From the NCBI GenBank assembly GCA_947495915.1, contig CANMAW010000011.1:1-54061 (forward strand): a stretch of DNA of 54,061 nt. Direction: 5' to 3'. A program made the position numbers and the translations under genes. Position 1 is the first letter of the stretch, and each line of letters begins with the position of its first letter. Under the pieces are notes generated by a model that was not told where the DNA came from, searched no databases, and worked only from the letters and a program-made list of their open reading frames with translations. Below, piece by piece: positions 6,882-15,403 of the stretch. The stretch comes from Maribacter algarum (ex Lu et al. 2025) (nom. illeg.). Lineage in GTDB: Bacteria; Bacteroidota; Bacteroidia; Flavobacteriales; Flavobacteriaceae.

Positions 6882-7850
6882 CTATTGTTGGTCGATTTGA
6901 TGCAATACATGATGAATTAAACTTGCGGCAAGCTTCGCCGTTTGCTCATCACGATCATACTTCGGATTCATTTCCGCAACATCTAAACTGATCATTTTCT
7001 TTGATGACAAAATCACCTGCAATACTTCCTGCACAATATCCGGAGCAAACCCCATCGGAGAGGCAGCACTAACCCCCGGCGCATAGGCTGAAGAAAATCC
7101 GTCTAAATCAATAGTAACATATACATGATCAATTTGAGCTAAAAAGCGAGTCACCGCTTTAGTTATGTGTTCTAAGTTTTCTAAGCGAAACTGATTGTTG
7201 GGTATGTAATCAACCTTTAACTTTTTCGCCGTTTCGTAGAGCTTTTGATCATTAGCGTCAGCACGAATGCCGAGGCATAAATAAGAAAAGCTATTGGTGG
7301 TGGTTTTGCAATCTTCGGCAATCTGAAAAAAGGGGGTGCCCGAATTTGAACCATCGGTAGACGAGCGCAAATCAAAATGGGCGTCAAAATTTATTATCCC
7401 AATTTTCTTATCATTCCCTACATAATTTCGAATGCCACAATAATGGCCGTACGCGATATCGTGACCGCCACCCAATAAAATAGGGGTGAGGTTGCAGGCG
7501 AGTAGGCGTTGTACGGTTAATGCCATATTTACCTGCGCTTCTTGCATGTCACCATTTTGGCAATGAATTGTACCGAAATCGAATAACTCGGTGGTTGTTG
7601 CTAAATGGTTGGGTAGTTTGCCTAACATTTTCCGAATGGCATCAGGGCCATCTGCAGCACCTATTCGACCTTGGTTTCTTCGTACGCCCTCATCACAGGC
7701 ATATCCTAAGATAGCAAAGGCTTTGTTTCGTGGGGTAAACACATCTTCTTGTGAAAGGTCAATTAGAGTAACTTTTTCATGAAGATATAGCCTATTGTTT
7801 GAAGTACGGCCAGTCCATAATGACGATGCAGTTTTTAAATACTTTTTCAT
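6882..7850 (-). CDS. hutG: Formimidoylglutamase (arginase/agmatinase superfamily)
   Basis: 322 residues of the ureohydrolase fold. Manganese-binding motifs are present in order: GGGHDIAYGH, GIINFDAHFDLR, TIDLDGFSSAYAPGVSAASPMG and SLDVAEMNPKYD. It hydrolyses N-formimidoyl-L-glutamate to glutamate and formamide, the last step of the short hut pathway in the cytoplasm. It is the last gene of hutHIUG; its start lies five bases beyond the hutU stop, so it is co-transcribed with it. In this operon context hutG is much more likely than arginase. Confidence 0.93.
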   Translation of the reverse strand: MKKYLKTASSLWTGRTSNNRLYLHEKVTLIDLSQEDVFTPRNKAFAILGYACDEGVRRNQGRIGAADGPDAIRKMLGKLPNHLATTTELFDFGTIHCQNGDMQEAQVNMALTVQRLLACNLTPILLGGGHDIAYGHYCGIRNYVGNDKKIGIINFDAHFDLRSSTDGSNSGTPFFQIAEDCKTTTNSFSYLCLGIRADANDQKLYETAKKLKVDYIPNNQFRLENLEHITKAVTRFLAQIDHVYVTIDLDGFSSAYAPGVSAASPMGFAPDIVQEVLQVILSSKKMISLDVAEMNPKYDRDEQTAKLAASLIHHVLHQIDQQ

Positions 7851-7855
7851 GATGC

Positions 7856-9862
7856 TTACGGGTTAAATAATTGATTCACCAATTGATCCTCAACCAAATT
7901 CGGAAGCGTTATTTGTAATTCTGGTGTACGTTCCATTTCTCGTTTTATGGCAAATAAGGCCTCTTCGTTTCGTGCCCAGCTACGTCTTGAAATACCATTA
8001 TTAACATCATAAAATAACATGTTTTTTAGTTTTCGTTCCGCCGCATCTGAACCGTCAAGTACGAGTCCGAATCCGCCATTCATCACTTCGCCCCAGCCAA
8101 CACCGCCACCATTATGAATGGAAACCCAAGTGGCCCCTCTAAAACTATCACCAATAACGTTGTGAATGGCCATATCGGCAGTGAATTTGCTGCCATCATA
8201 AATATTGCTGGTTTCTCTAAAAGGCGAATCGGTACCGCTCACATCATGGTGGTCACGACCCAAAACAATAGGTGCAGAAATTTGTTTTGAAGCAATAGCT
8301 TCATTAAATGCTGCTGCAATTTTAGCACGACCTTCGGCATCGGCATATAGAATTCTCGCTTGTGAACCCACCACAAGTTGGTTCTTTTCTGCTTCACGAA
8401 TCCACGTTATATTGTCTTGCATTTGTTGTTGAATTTCTTCGGGAGCCGTTTTTTTAATGTCTTGCATCACGCGAAGGGCGATAGCGTCTGTTTGTTGTAA
8501 ATCTTTGACATCACCAGAAGTACAAACCCAACGAAAAGGGCCAAAGCCATAATCAAAACACATGGGTCCGAGAATATCTTGAACGTATGAAGGGTATTTG
8601 AAATCAATATTGTTCTCACTCATGACAGCAGCTCCTGCTCTTGAACTTTCCAATAAAAAGGCATTACCATAATCAAAAAAGTAGGTGCCTTTATCTGTAT
8701 GTTCATTAATGGCAGCGGCATGTAATCTTAAGGAGTTTTGAACTTCTTTTTTAAAGTTGTCAGGGGCTTCGCTCATCATTTGATTGGCTTCTTCAAAAGA
8801 GATTCCCACCGGATAATAACCACCGGCCCAAGGGTTATGTAATGATGTTTGATCAGAACCGAGATGAATGTAAATATTGGCCTCATGAAATTTTTCCCAA
8901 ACGTCAACCACATTTCCGATATACGCTAATGAAACAACTTCTTTATCGTTGATTGCTTTTCGGGTTCGTAAAACTAATACGTCAATATCATCAACCAACT
9001 CATCTACCCAACCTTGTTCATGTCTTTTCTTTGCGGCTGCGGCATTTACTTCTGCGCAAATGGTAATACAACCGGCAATATTTCCTGCTTTGGGCTGTGC
9101 ACCACTCATGCCACCGAGTCCTGCAGTTAAAAAGATCTTTCCTGCTGCGGTTTCATTTTTCTTCAAGACTTTACGAAAGGCATTCATTACCGTAATTGCG
9201 GTGCCATGAACGATACCTTGCGGACCAATATACATATAAGAACCAGCCGTCATTTGTCCGTATTGAGTAACCCCAAGAGCATTATATTTTTCCCAATCGT
9301 CGGGTTTAGAGTAATTCGGAATCATCATACCGTTGGTAACAACCACACGAGGCGCTTCTTTTGAAGAAGGAAATAAACCCATCGGATGACCAGAATACAC
9401 ATGTAAGGTTTGTTCGTCGGTCATGATGGCCAAATAATGCATCACTAAAAGATACTGCGCCCAATTTTGAAAAACAGCTCCATTACCACCATAAGTAATT
9501 AATTCATCTGGGTGCTGTGCCACTGCAGGGTCTAAATTGTTTTGAATCATTAACATGATCGCTGCAGCTTGTTTTGATTGAGCGGGGTATTCATCAATAG
9601 GGCGTGCATACATGGGGTATTCGGGTTGAAGGCGATACATATAAATGCGACCGTACTGCTTTAATTCATGTGCAAATTCTTCAGCCAGTTCGGTGTGCCA
9701 TTTCTTCGGAAAATAGCGTAGAGCATTTCGAATTGCAAGCTTCTTTTCATCAATTGATAAAATAGCTTTTCGTTTCGGAGCATGATTAGCGTCTGATCTG
9801 TTGTCCTTTTTCTGGGGAAGCTGATCAGGAATGCCTTGTATGATTTGTTCTTTAAAATTCAC
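7856..9862 (-). CDS. hutU: Urocanate hydratase
   Basis: 668 residues, the long form typical of Bacteroidota (classic enzymes are about 550). NAD+-dependent hydration of urocanate to 4-imidazolone-5-propionate. Recognisable conserved stretches: GGNGAVFQNWAQYLL, SGHPMGLFPS, TAGLGGMSGAQPKAGNIAG and the C-terminal FGPFRWVCTSGD carrying the conserved cysteine, then GGVGWGEVMNGGFG. The first 40 residues (lysine-rich, charged) are an extension beyond the usual start. Follows hutI by 39 bases. Confidence 0.95.
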   Translation of the reverse strand: MNFKEQIIQGIPDQLPQKKDNRSDANHAPKRKAILSIDEKKLAIRNALRYFPKKWHTELAEEFAHELKQYGRIYMYRLQPEYPMYARPIDEYPAQSKQAAAIMLMIQNNLDPAVAQHPDELITYGGNGAVFQNWAQYLLVMHYLAIMTDEQTLHVYSGHPMGLFPSSKEAPRVVVTNGMMIPNYSKPDDWEKYNALGVTQYGQMTAGSYMYIGPQGIVHGTAITVMNAFRKVLKKNETAAGKIFLTAGLGGMSGAQPKAGNIAGCITICAEVNAAAAKKRHEQGWVDELVDDIDVLVLRTRKAINDKEVVSLAYIGNVVDVWEKFHEANIYIHLGSDQTSLHNPWAGGYYPVGISFEEANQMMSEAPDNFKKEVQNSLRLHAAAINEHTDKGTYFFDYGNAFLLESSRAGAAVMSENNIDFKYPSYVQDILGPMCFDYGFGPFRWVCTSGDVKDLQQTDAIALRVMQDIKKTAPEEIQQQMQDNITWIREAEKNQLVVGSQARILYADAEGRAKIAAAFNEAIASKQISAPIVLGRDHHDVSGTDSPFRETSNIYDGSKFTADMAIHNVIGDSFRGATWVSIHNGGGVGWGEVMNGGFGLVLDGSDAAERKLKNMLFYDVNNGISRRSWARNEEALFAIKREMERTPELQITLPNLVEDQLVNQLFNP

Positions 9863-9901
9863 AGTTGCTTATTTTAAATTCAAGGGGTGACTTTAAATAA
9901 A

Positions 9902-11149
9902 TTATTGATGTTTATCAAAAACCAATTCCCCATTTTTCCAAACCATGCAGGGTTTGAAATTACCTTGATTGTATAAAATTTCTTGATAATTGTCAGTATG
10001 AAAACCTATGAAATCAGCGTTGAAGCCCTTTGTTAGTTGTCCTCTATCTTTTAAATTTAATGCAGCAGCAGCCCTAAAAGTAATGCCGGCTAATACTTCG
10101 GCATTGGTCAGTTTTTCGAAGGTTGCTAAAATGGTTGCTTGGGTCAATAAATCGCCCATTGGCGCTGAACCCGGATTGTGATCACTGGCAATTGCTAAAG
10201 CACCACCAGCATCGAGAATGCGACGCGCTGGTGTGAATGCGCAACCCAGTCCGATAGACGCGCCAGGTAAGGCAGTTGCTATCACATTACTTTGGGCAAG
10301 GGCATTAATTTCTTTTGTTGTACTTGCTTCTAAATGGTCGGCACTAATGGCATTTATAGCTATCGCAACTTGACTGCCTGAAGTCGAAAACTGATCGGCA
10401 TGCACCGTAATATCAAAGCCCATGGCAGTTGCTTTTTCAAAATAAGGGGCGATTTGAGCAGCAGAAAAAGCACTTTCTTCAATAAAAGCGTCAATACGAT
10501 TCGTCAGTTTTTCTGCTTTAAGAATTGGAAAAAGTTCTTCGCTAATTTCTTTTAAATAGGCTGCTTGATCACCCTCAAAATCTTTGGGCAACATATGCGC
10601 CGCAAGACAAGTGGCTATTAAATCTGCGGATACATTTTCATTAGCAGCCTTAATAGCACGAAGCATTTTTAATTCTTCATCAACAGAGAGTCCGTATCCG
10701 CTTTTAACCTCAATGGTGGTAACTCCATTTTTGAGATGACGTTTGGCCAGTTTAGCAGTTCTTTTAATAAGTTCTTCTTGATTTAATTTTCGTGTTTGAA
10801 TTACGGTATCCCAAATACCACCACCCGCATTTGCAATTTCTAAATATGATCTACCGGCATTGCGCATGGCATAATCATTGGCGCGAGAACCTCCGAAGCA
10901 AATATGAGTATGTGCATCAATTAGCCCTGGTAAACAAGTGTGGTTACCCTTTAGTTCTTGAATTTCAATATTTGTTGCTTCCGCTTTTAAAGTATTGAAA
11001 TTACCAATGTTATTGATTTTTCCGTTTTGAATAATGATGCCAGCATCTTTGACAATGGTTAATTGCTCATCAGAAATAGGACCTTTTAAGTTTAATTCCG
11101 TCATGGGAATCAATTGTTTGAATGGGCCTATTAATTTTTGTTTTTCCAT
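9902..11149 (-). CDS. hutI: Imidazolonepropionase
   Basis: 415 residues from ATG 11149, which lies four bases beyond the hutH stop; an upstream in-frame start at 11173 would overlap hutH by 20 bases. Amidohydrolase-superfamily metal site: LPGLIDAHTHICFGG near residue 75, the TTIEVKSGYGLS region, ITVHADQFS with the later metal-binding histidine, and IASDHNPGSAPMG near residue 315. It opens the imidazolone ring to give N-formimidoylglutamate. Third enzyme of the pathway, second gene of the operon. Confidence 0.94.
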   Translation of the reverse strand: MEKQKLIGPFKQLIPMTELNLKGPISDEQLTIVKDAGIIIQNGKINNIGNFNTLKAEATNIEIQELKGNHTCLPGLIDAHTHICFGGSRANDYAMRNAGRSYLEIANAGGGIWDTVIQTRKLNQEELIKRTAKLAKRHLKNGVTTIEVKSGYGLSVDEELKMLRAIKAANENVSADLIATCLAAHMLPKDFEGDQAAYLKEISEELFPILKAEKLTNRIDAFIEESAFSAAQIAPYFEKATAMGFDITVHADQFSTSGSQVAIAINAISADHLEASTTKEINALAQSNVIATALPGASIGLGCAFTPARRILDAGGALAIASDHNPGSAPMGDLLTQATILATFEKLTNAEVLAGITFRAAAALNLKDRGQLTKGFNADFIGFHTDNYQEILYNQGNFKPCMVWKNGELVFDKHQ

Positions 11150-11153
11150 AGAT

Positions 11154-12734
11154 TTAATATACTTCAAATTCATCTGAAAATTTCGTTTTCATCGAGCTTT
11201 TCACCTCTAGCGCAACTTTTTGAATGACTTTGATCATCGTTTTGTTTTGAATCAGTGCAATTCCCTTCGCAATGTCATCGGCAAAAACACGGTCTTTAGA
11301 AGCAAAAGCTACATTTTTTCGAATCTCAGAATGAACGGCTTCTAGAAAAACACCCGATTTCATGGGTTTTCTAAATTCGAACGCTTGTGCAGCTGTGAGC
11401 ATTTCAATCGCTAAAATTTTTTCAACGTTTTCAATGACTTGTAATGCTTTTCGCCCGCCAATAGAGCCCATACTCACATGATCTTCTTGCCCCAAAGAAG
11501 TGGGAATACTGTCGGCACTTGAAGGAAAACACAATCCTTTATTTTCACTCGCTAAGGCCGCCGTGGTGTATTGCAAAATCATATATCCGGAGTTGATACC
11601 CGTGTCATTCATTAGTAATTTTGGTACTCCCGGACTGTTGCCTTCCAAAGCTAAATAGATTCTACGATCAGAAATATTTCCCAATTCTGAAGCAGCCAAA
11701 CAAGCATAATCTAAGGCCATGGCCAAGGGTTGCCCATGAAAATTTCCTCCACTAATGGTTAGGTTTTCATCAATAATGACGGGGTTGTCAGTCACAGAAT
11801 TCAATTCAACCTCTAAAAGTTCTTTCAAATGCAACCATGCGTTTCTAGATGCGCCATGTACTTGCGGAATACAGCGAAGCGAATAGGGGTCTTGTACTCG
11901 TTCACAATCAATATGATCTTCCATGATTTCTGATCCTTTCAATAAACGTTTTACTCTTTTGGCTACATGAATGTTGCCTTTGAAAGGTCTCAACTCATGA
12001 AGCTCATTGTAGAACGGTTTCACCGAACCCTGTAAACCTTCAATCATCATAGCGCCAATAATATCGGCCTGAGAAAGACAAGAATGCAGCTTCGCAACAA
12101 CTTTAACGGCATGTGCGGCAATAAACTGGGTGCCATTGATTAGTGCCAAACCTTCTTTTGGGCCCAAATCTAAAGGTGTGATTCCTTCAGATTTGAAATA
12201 TTTCGCTGCTTCAATTCGCTGCCCATTTATATCTAGTGTACCTTTTCCGATTAGGGGTAAGAACAAATGTGAAAGCGGTGCTAAATCTCCTGAAGCACCA
12301 ACGGAACCTTGTGATGGTACTACAGGAATAACGTCATTTTCAATATGCCAAATAATGCGATCTAAAGTAGATTCGGCGATACCCGAATAGCCTTTTGATA
12401 ATGATTGTACTTTGAGAATCAGCATCAATTTTGCTAACTCTCGATCAATCGGATCACCAACCCCTACGCTATGACTTTGTAAAATGTTGGTTTGTAAAAT
12501 TCTAGTTTCTTCTTTCGATATTTTGGTTGTACACAAGGGCCCGAACCCAGTATTAATGCCGTACACCGGATCACCTTTTTCTACAATGTTCTGAACGATG
12601 GTCCAACTAGAACGAATTTTTTTTCGCGTTGCTTCAGAAATTGATGCCTTAGTGCTTCCTGAAGAAATCGCCAAAGCAATACTGGTCGTTAGCCAATCTT
12701 CACCATAATGGAAGGTTTTAGGAGTTTTGATCAT
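11154..12734 (-). CDS. hutH: Histidine ammonia-lyase
   Basis: 526 residues. The MIO prosthetic group forms from A147-S148-G149 inside SVGASGDLAPLSH, the family signature. The active-site loop YGINTGFGPL with its tyrosine lies near residue 58, and the helix QEDHVSMGSIGGRKAL near residue 410. It removes ammonia from histidine to give urocanate. First gene of hutHIUG, divergent from a LysR-type gene, with a shared 78-base regulatory gap holding an inverted-repeat operator. Induction by histidine or urocanate is inferred, not seen. Confidence 0.95.
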   Translation of the reverse strand: MIKTPKTFHYGEDWLTTSIALAISSGSTKASISEATRKKIRSSWTIVQNIVEKGDPVYGINTGFGPLCTTKISKEETRILQTNILQSHSVGVGDPIDRELAKLMLILKVQSLSKGYSGIAESTLDRIIWHIENDVIPVVPSQGSVGASGDLAPLSHLFLPLIGKGTLDINGQRIEAAKYFKSEGITPLDLGPKEGLALINGTQFIAAHAVKVVAKLHSCLSQADIIGAMMIEGLQGSVKPFYNELHELRPFKGNIHVAKRVKRLLKGSEIMEDHIDCERVQDPYSLRCIPQVHGASRNAWLHLKELLEVELNSVTDNPVIIDENLTISGGNFHGQPLAMALDYACLAASELGNISDRRIYLALEGNSPGVPKLLMNDTGINSGYMILQYTTAALASENKGLCFPSSADSIPTSLGQEDHVSMGSIGGRKALQVIENVEKILAIEMLTAAQAFEFRKPMKSGVFLEAVHSEIRKNVAFASKDRVFADDIAKGIALIQNKTMIKVIQKVALEVKSSMKTKFSDEFEVY

Positions 12735-12779
12735 AGCTTTAATTTTGAATATTTAAAATTAATTTATATTTTCAATAAT

Positions 12780-12799
12780 TGCCAATACCATTTATGGCA
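12780..12799 (+). promoter_or_regulatory. LysR-type operator between hutH and its divergent regulator
   Basis: TGCCA-N10-TGGCA at 12780-12799, extended by flanking AATAAT and ATTATT, forms a near-perfect 30 bp dyad in the middle of the 78-base divergent gap. It has the T-N11-A character of LysR-family recognition sites and ends 13 bases before the regulator's start, so it is the likely site for autoregulation and hut control. Confidence 0.6.
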
Positions 12800-12812
12800 T
12801 TATTTAATAACT

Positions 12813-13700
12813 ATGAGTTATCAATTGGAGTTGCGGCATTTCAAATATTTCATGGCCGTAGCGGAAGAATTGCATTACCGAAAAGCTGCTGAGAAACTCT
12901 TTATTTCACAACCAGGTTTAAGTAGGCAGATCAAACAAATGGAAGAGATTCTTGAGGTGAAATTGTTTATTCGGTCTAAAAAAAAGGTATCACTAACTGA
13001 GGCTGGGCAGTATTTAAAGGAGGAAGTGCAATTTATTCTCAACCATTTAGAGATTACCAAAAAACAATTGAAACTCATCGATGAGGGTAATTCAGGTGAA
13101 CTACGTATTGGGTTTTTGGGTTCGGCCATGCAACAGGTGATTCCTAAATTGTTATTAGGGCTTCGCGATGCTTTTCCATCAATTAAAACTAGTTTGGAAG
13201 AATTGTCGAATCAGGCCCAGGTCAATGCCATCATGAAAGATAAACTTGATATGGGTTTTGTGCGTTTGGCAAGAGTACCGAAGGAACTAGAATTGAAACC
13301 AGTTTTTGAAGATACTTTTTCAGTAGTTGTGCCTGAAGATTATCCGATAGATCAACTATCCTTTAAAGGGATGCAAGACTTGCAGCACGAACATTTTATT
13401 CTTTTCTCTCAAGATTATAGTCCGCTATATTTTGATACTGTCATGAGTATTTGTGAAGATGCTGGTTTTACGCCTAAAGTGTCTCATAAGTCAGTTCATG
13501 CTCAAACTATTTTTACCTTGGTGGAAAATAAGCTTGGTATTGCAATTATTCCTACCTCCTTACAATACGGATTTAACATGAACGTAAAATTTATTGCTTT
13601 AAATAAAATAAAACAACGGGCCGTATTATCGCTTATTTGGAAAAAAGACAATCGAAATCCGGTGCTTAAAAATGGTGTTGATTTAATTTTAAAGGGTTAA
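12813..13700 (+). CDS. LysR-family transcriptional regulator, probable hut regulator
   Basis: 295 residues from ATG 12813; the frame stays open upstream into hutH, but MSYQLELRHFKYFMAVAEELHYRKAAEKLFI is the canonical LysR N-terminus. Winged HTH at 1-65 (RKAAEKLFISQPGLSRQIKQMEE) and a substrate-binding domain at 90-290. Divergent from hutH, the classic position for a LysR regulator of the neighbouring operon. In Proteobacteria hut is usually under HutC (GntR), so a LysR regulator would be a different solution. Effector unknown; urocanate is a reasonable guess. Confidence 0.88.
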   Translation: MSYQLELRHFKYFMAVAEELHYRKAAEKLFISQPGLSRQIKQMEEILEVKLFIRSKKKVSLTEAGQYLKEEVQFILNHLEITKKQLKLIDEGNSGELRIGFLGSAMQQVIPKLLLGLRDAFPSIKTSLEELSNQAQVNAIMKDKLDMGFVRLARVPKELELKPVFEDTFSVVVPEDYPIDQLSFKGMQDLQHEHFILFSQDYSPLYFDTVMSICEDAGFTPKVSHKSVHAQTIFTLVENKLGIAIIPTSLQYGFNMNVKFIALNKIKQRAVLSLIWKKDNRNPVLKNGVDLILKG

Positions 13701-13791
13701 AGTTGCTACAAATGTCACGGTTTTAAACAGATCAAAGTTTAACTTTGAAAAACTTGAAACCTAACTAAGAATAGTATCTAAATACGTATTT

Positions 13792-14346
13792 ATGATTTTT
13801 GATTTAATAAAAGAAAGACGTTCTGTTTTTCCAGCAACGTATAATAATCAACCTATTTCGAAAAGTGATCTTACCAAAATATTAGAAGCGGCCAATTGGG
13901 CTCCTAGTCACAAACAGACCGAGCCATGGCGTTTTAAAGTATTACACGGTAATTCGCAAAAAAGATTGGGTGAATTTTTAGCTGTTAAGTATCAAGAGGT
14001 TGACCCCAAACCCAAGCAAATGAAGATCAATAAGCTTAAGGAGAATCCTGTAAAAGCAGGAGCCATAATTGCCATTTGTATGCAACGTGACCCAAAAGAA
14101 TCTGTTCCAGAATGGGAAGAAATAGCAGCAACTGCCATGGCTGTTCAAAACATGTGGCTCGCATGTACCGAATTGGGTATTGGTAGTTATTGGAGTTCTC
14201 CTGGCTTAATCAAGTTTATGAATGAGTTTTTTGATTTAAACGAGGGAGAAAAATGTCTGGGCTTTTTCTATATGGGATATACTGAAGCTGAAATTCCTGA
14301 GGGAAAGCGGACTCCTATAACAGAAAAAGTAGTTTGGATGGACTAA
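13792..14346 (+). CDS. Nitroreductase family protein (FMN-dependent)
   Basis: 184 residues, single nitroreductase domain: IKERRSVFPATY at the N-terminus (FMN phosphate-binding arginines), EAANWAPSHKQTEPWRF, and GIGSYWSSPG in the C-terminal half. Resembles the short YdjA-type enzymes. FMN-dependent NAD(P)H reductase acting on nitro- or quinone-like compounds; physiological substrate unknown. Monocistronic, convergent with the DUF456 gene. Confidence 0.87.
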   Translation: MIFDLIKERRSVFPATYNNQPISKSDLTKILEAANWAPSHKQTEPWRFKVLHGNSQKRLGEFLAVKYQEVDPKPKQMKINKLKENPVKAGAIIAICMQRDPKESVPEWEEIAATAMAVQNMWLACTELGIGSYWSSPGLIKFMNEFFDLNEGEKCLGFFYMGYTEAEIPEGKRTPITEKVVWMD

Positions 14347-14378
14347 TACCGTTTACGGATAACGAATAGCTACATTCC

Positions 14379-14888
14379 TTAAAAAAGGAAAGGAAATAAT
14401 GCTTCTTTGTGCCTCCAGGTAATCTGAATGAATAATCCGAAGAAAACCATTGCTACTACAAATTTCATAAAGGTGCCCGTCAAGAATCCTAAGAAAGATC
14501 CGAAGGCTGCTTTTAAAGCGGTTTTATTATCTGCCTTGCTTGATAATTCACCGATAAAAGCTCCAAGAAAAGGTCCGATTATAATTCCGAATGGAATAGG
14601 GGCCAAGATACCCACAATCAACCCAATGGTGGTACCGATCATACCTGCCTTGGTGCCACCAAACTTTTTAGTTCCCATCGCTGGAATCACATAATCAAGC
14701 GCAAAAACGATAAGTGCAATGGCACCTGTAATGCCTAAAAACCACCAATCTTGCGTAACTGCTGTGGTTAGGTGTAGTAGTAAAAGTCCTAGCCAGCTCA
14801 CAGGTGGGCCAGGTAGAATGGGCAGAAAACTACCGATAATTCCAACGAAGCAAAGTAGTAGACCTATAATAAGTAATGCAATATCCAT
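14379..14888 (-). CDS. DUF456 domain-containing integral membrane protein
   Basis: 169 residues from ATG 14888; an upstream start at 14948 would add a hydrophilic 20-residue tail and is less likely. Five or so hydrophobic segments with many glycines: LCFVGIIGSFLPILPGPPVSWLGLLLLHL is the family hallmark, followed by GTKKFGGTKAGMIGTTIGLIVG and IIIGPFLGAFIGEL. The family has two glycine-rich repeats reminiscent of glycine-zipper proteins. Function unknown. Divergent from the BlaI gene, whose operators lie in the shared upstream region. Confidence 0.85.
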   Translation of the reverse strand: MDIALLIIGLLLCFVGIIGSFLPILPGPPVSWLGLLLLHLTTAVTQDWWFLGITGAIALIVFALDYVIPAMGTKKFGGTKAGMIGTTIGLIVGILAPIPFGIIIGPFLGAFIGELSSKADNKTALKAAFGSFLGFLTGTFMKFVVAMVFFGLFIQITWRHKEALFPFLF

Positions 14889-14982
14889 ATGTGTTCTTTG
14901 ATCTATCTGACGAAGATAGTGATGAATTGTTACATCGAGAGCGTACAAAATGTATCAAATATTGTAATATTCAACTATAAAA

Positions 14983-15006
14983 TTAGTTTAAACTAAATAT
15001 TTAGTT
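14983..15006 (+). promoter_or_regulatory. BlaI-type operator A (two overlapping palindromes)
   Basis: TTAGTTTAAACTAA (14983-14996) and AACTAAATATTTAGTT (14991-15006) are both perfect palindromes and overlap. The second abuts the -7 box at 15006. BlaI/MecI repressors bind such dyads as dimers. Confidence 0.65.
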
Positions 15007-15013
15007 ATATTTG
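15006..15013 (+). promoter_or_regulatory. -7 promoter box of blaI-M56 operon 1
   Basis: TATATTTG matches TAnnTTTG and is flanked on both sides by the AACTAA/TTAGTT dyads. Transcription should begin near 15020, about 24 bases before the blaI start. Confidence 0.6.
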
Positions 15014-15024
15014 TTTCGAGGTTC

Positions 15025-15040
15025 AACTAAATAATTAGTT
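15025..15040 (+). promoter_or_regulatory. BlaI-type operator B
   Basis: AACTAA-ATAA-TTAGTT, the same arms as operator A, lies at the expected start of transcription and ends four bases before the blaI ATG. Occupancy would block both initiation and elongation. Confidence 0.65.
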
Positions 15041-15043
15041 CAA

Positions 15044-15403
15044 ATGAAACAATTAACAAAGGCAGAAGAAGAGGTGATGCAAATGTTGTGGCAGCTTAAA
15101 AAGTGCAATGTAGCAGCAATTATTAAAGAATTGCCAGAACCAAAACCCGCATACAACACCGTGTCTACCATTGTAAGAATATTAGAAAGCAAAGGGTTTG
15201 TAGATCATGAACAAGAAGGAAAGGGCTATTTGTATTTTCCTTTGGTGAAGAAAGCAGATTACAGCAATCAATCTATTAACAAGTTGGTTGATGGTTACTT
15301 TCAAGGTTCATTTAAGAGTATGGTTTCTTTTTTCATGAAGAAAAATGACATGAGTTTGTCAGAGTTAGAAGCAATATTAAAAGACATTAAAAAAGAGGAA
15401 TAA
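15044..15403 (+). CDS. BlaI/MecI/CopY-family transcriptional repressor 1
   Basis: 119 residues: winged HTH at about 3-70 (TKAEEEVMQMLWQLKKCNVAAI, KPAYNTVSTIVRILESKGFV), then a C-terminal dimerisation and cleavage region. Represses its own operon until the partner M56 protease is activated and inactivates it. Its stop overlaps the protease start by one base (TAATG), a typical blaI-blaR coupling. No beta-lactamase is nearby, so the operon probably senses another envelope signal. Confidence 0.9.
   Translation: MKQLTKAEEEVMQMLWQLKKCNVAAIIKELPEPKPAYNTVSTIVRILESKGFVDHEQEGKGYLYFPLVKKADYSNQSINKLVDGYFQGSFKSMVSFFMKKNDMSLSELEAILKDIKKEE

Noticed and set aside
12130-12390. Open frame antisense to hutH
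   Set aside because: Long open frames opposite hutH, hutU and susD are by-products of codon bias; they have no start context or recognisable domain and the sense genes are certain.
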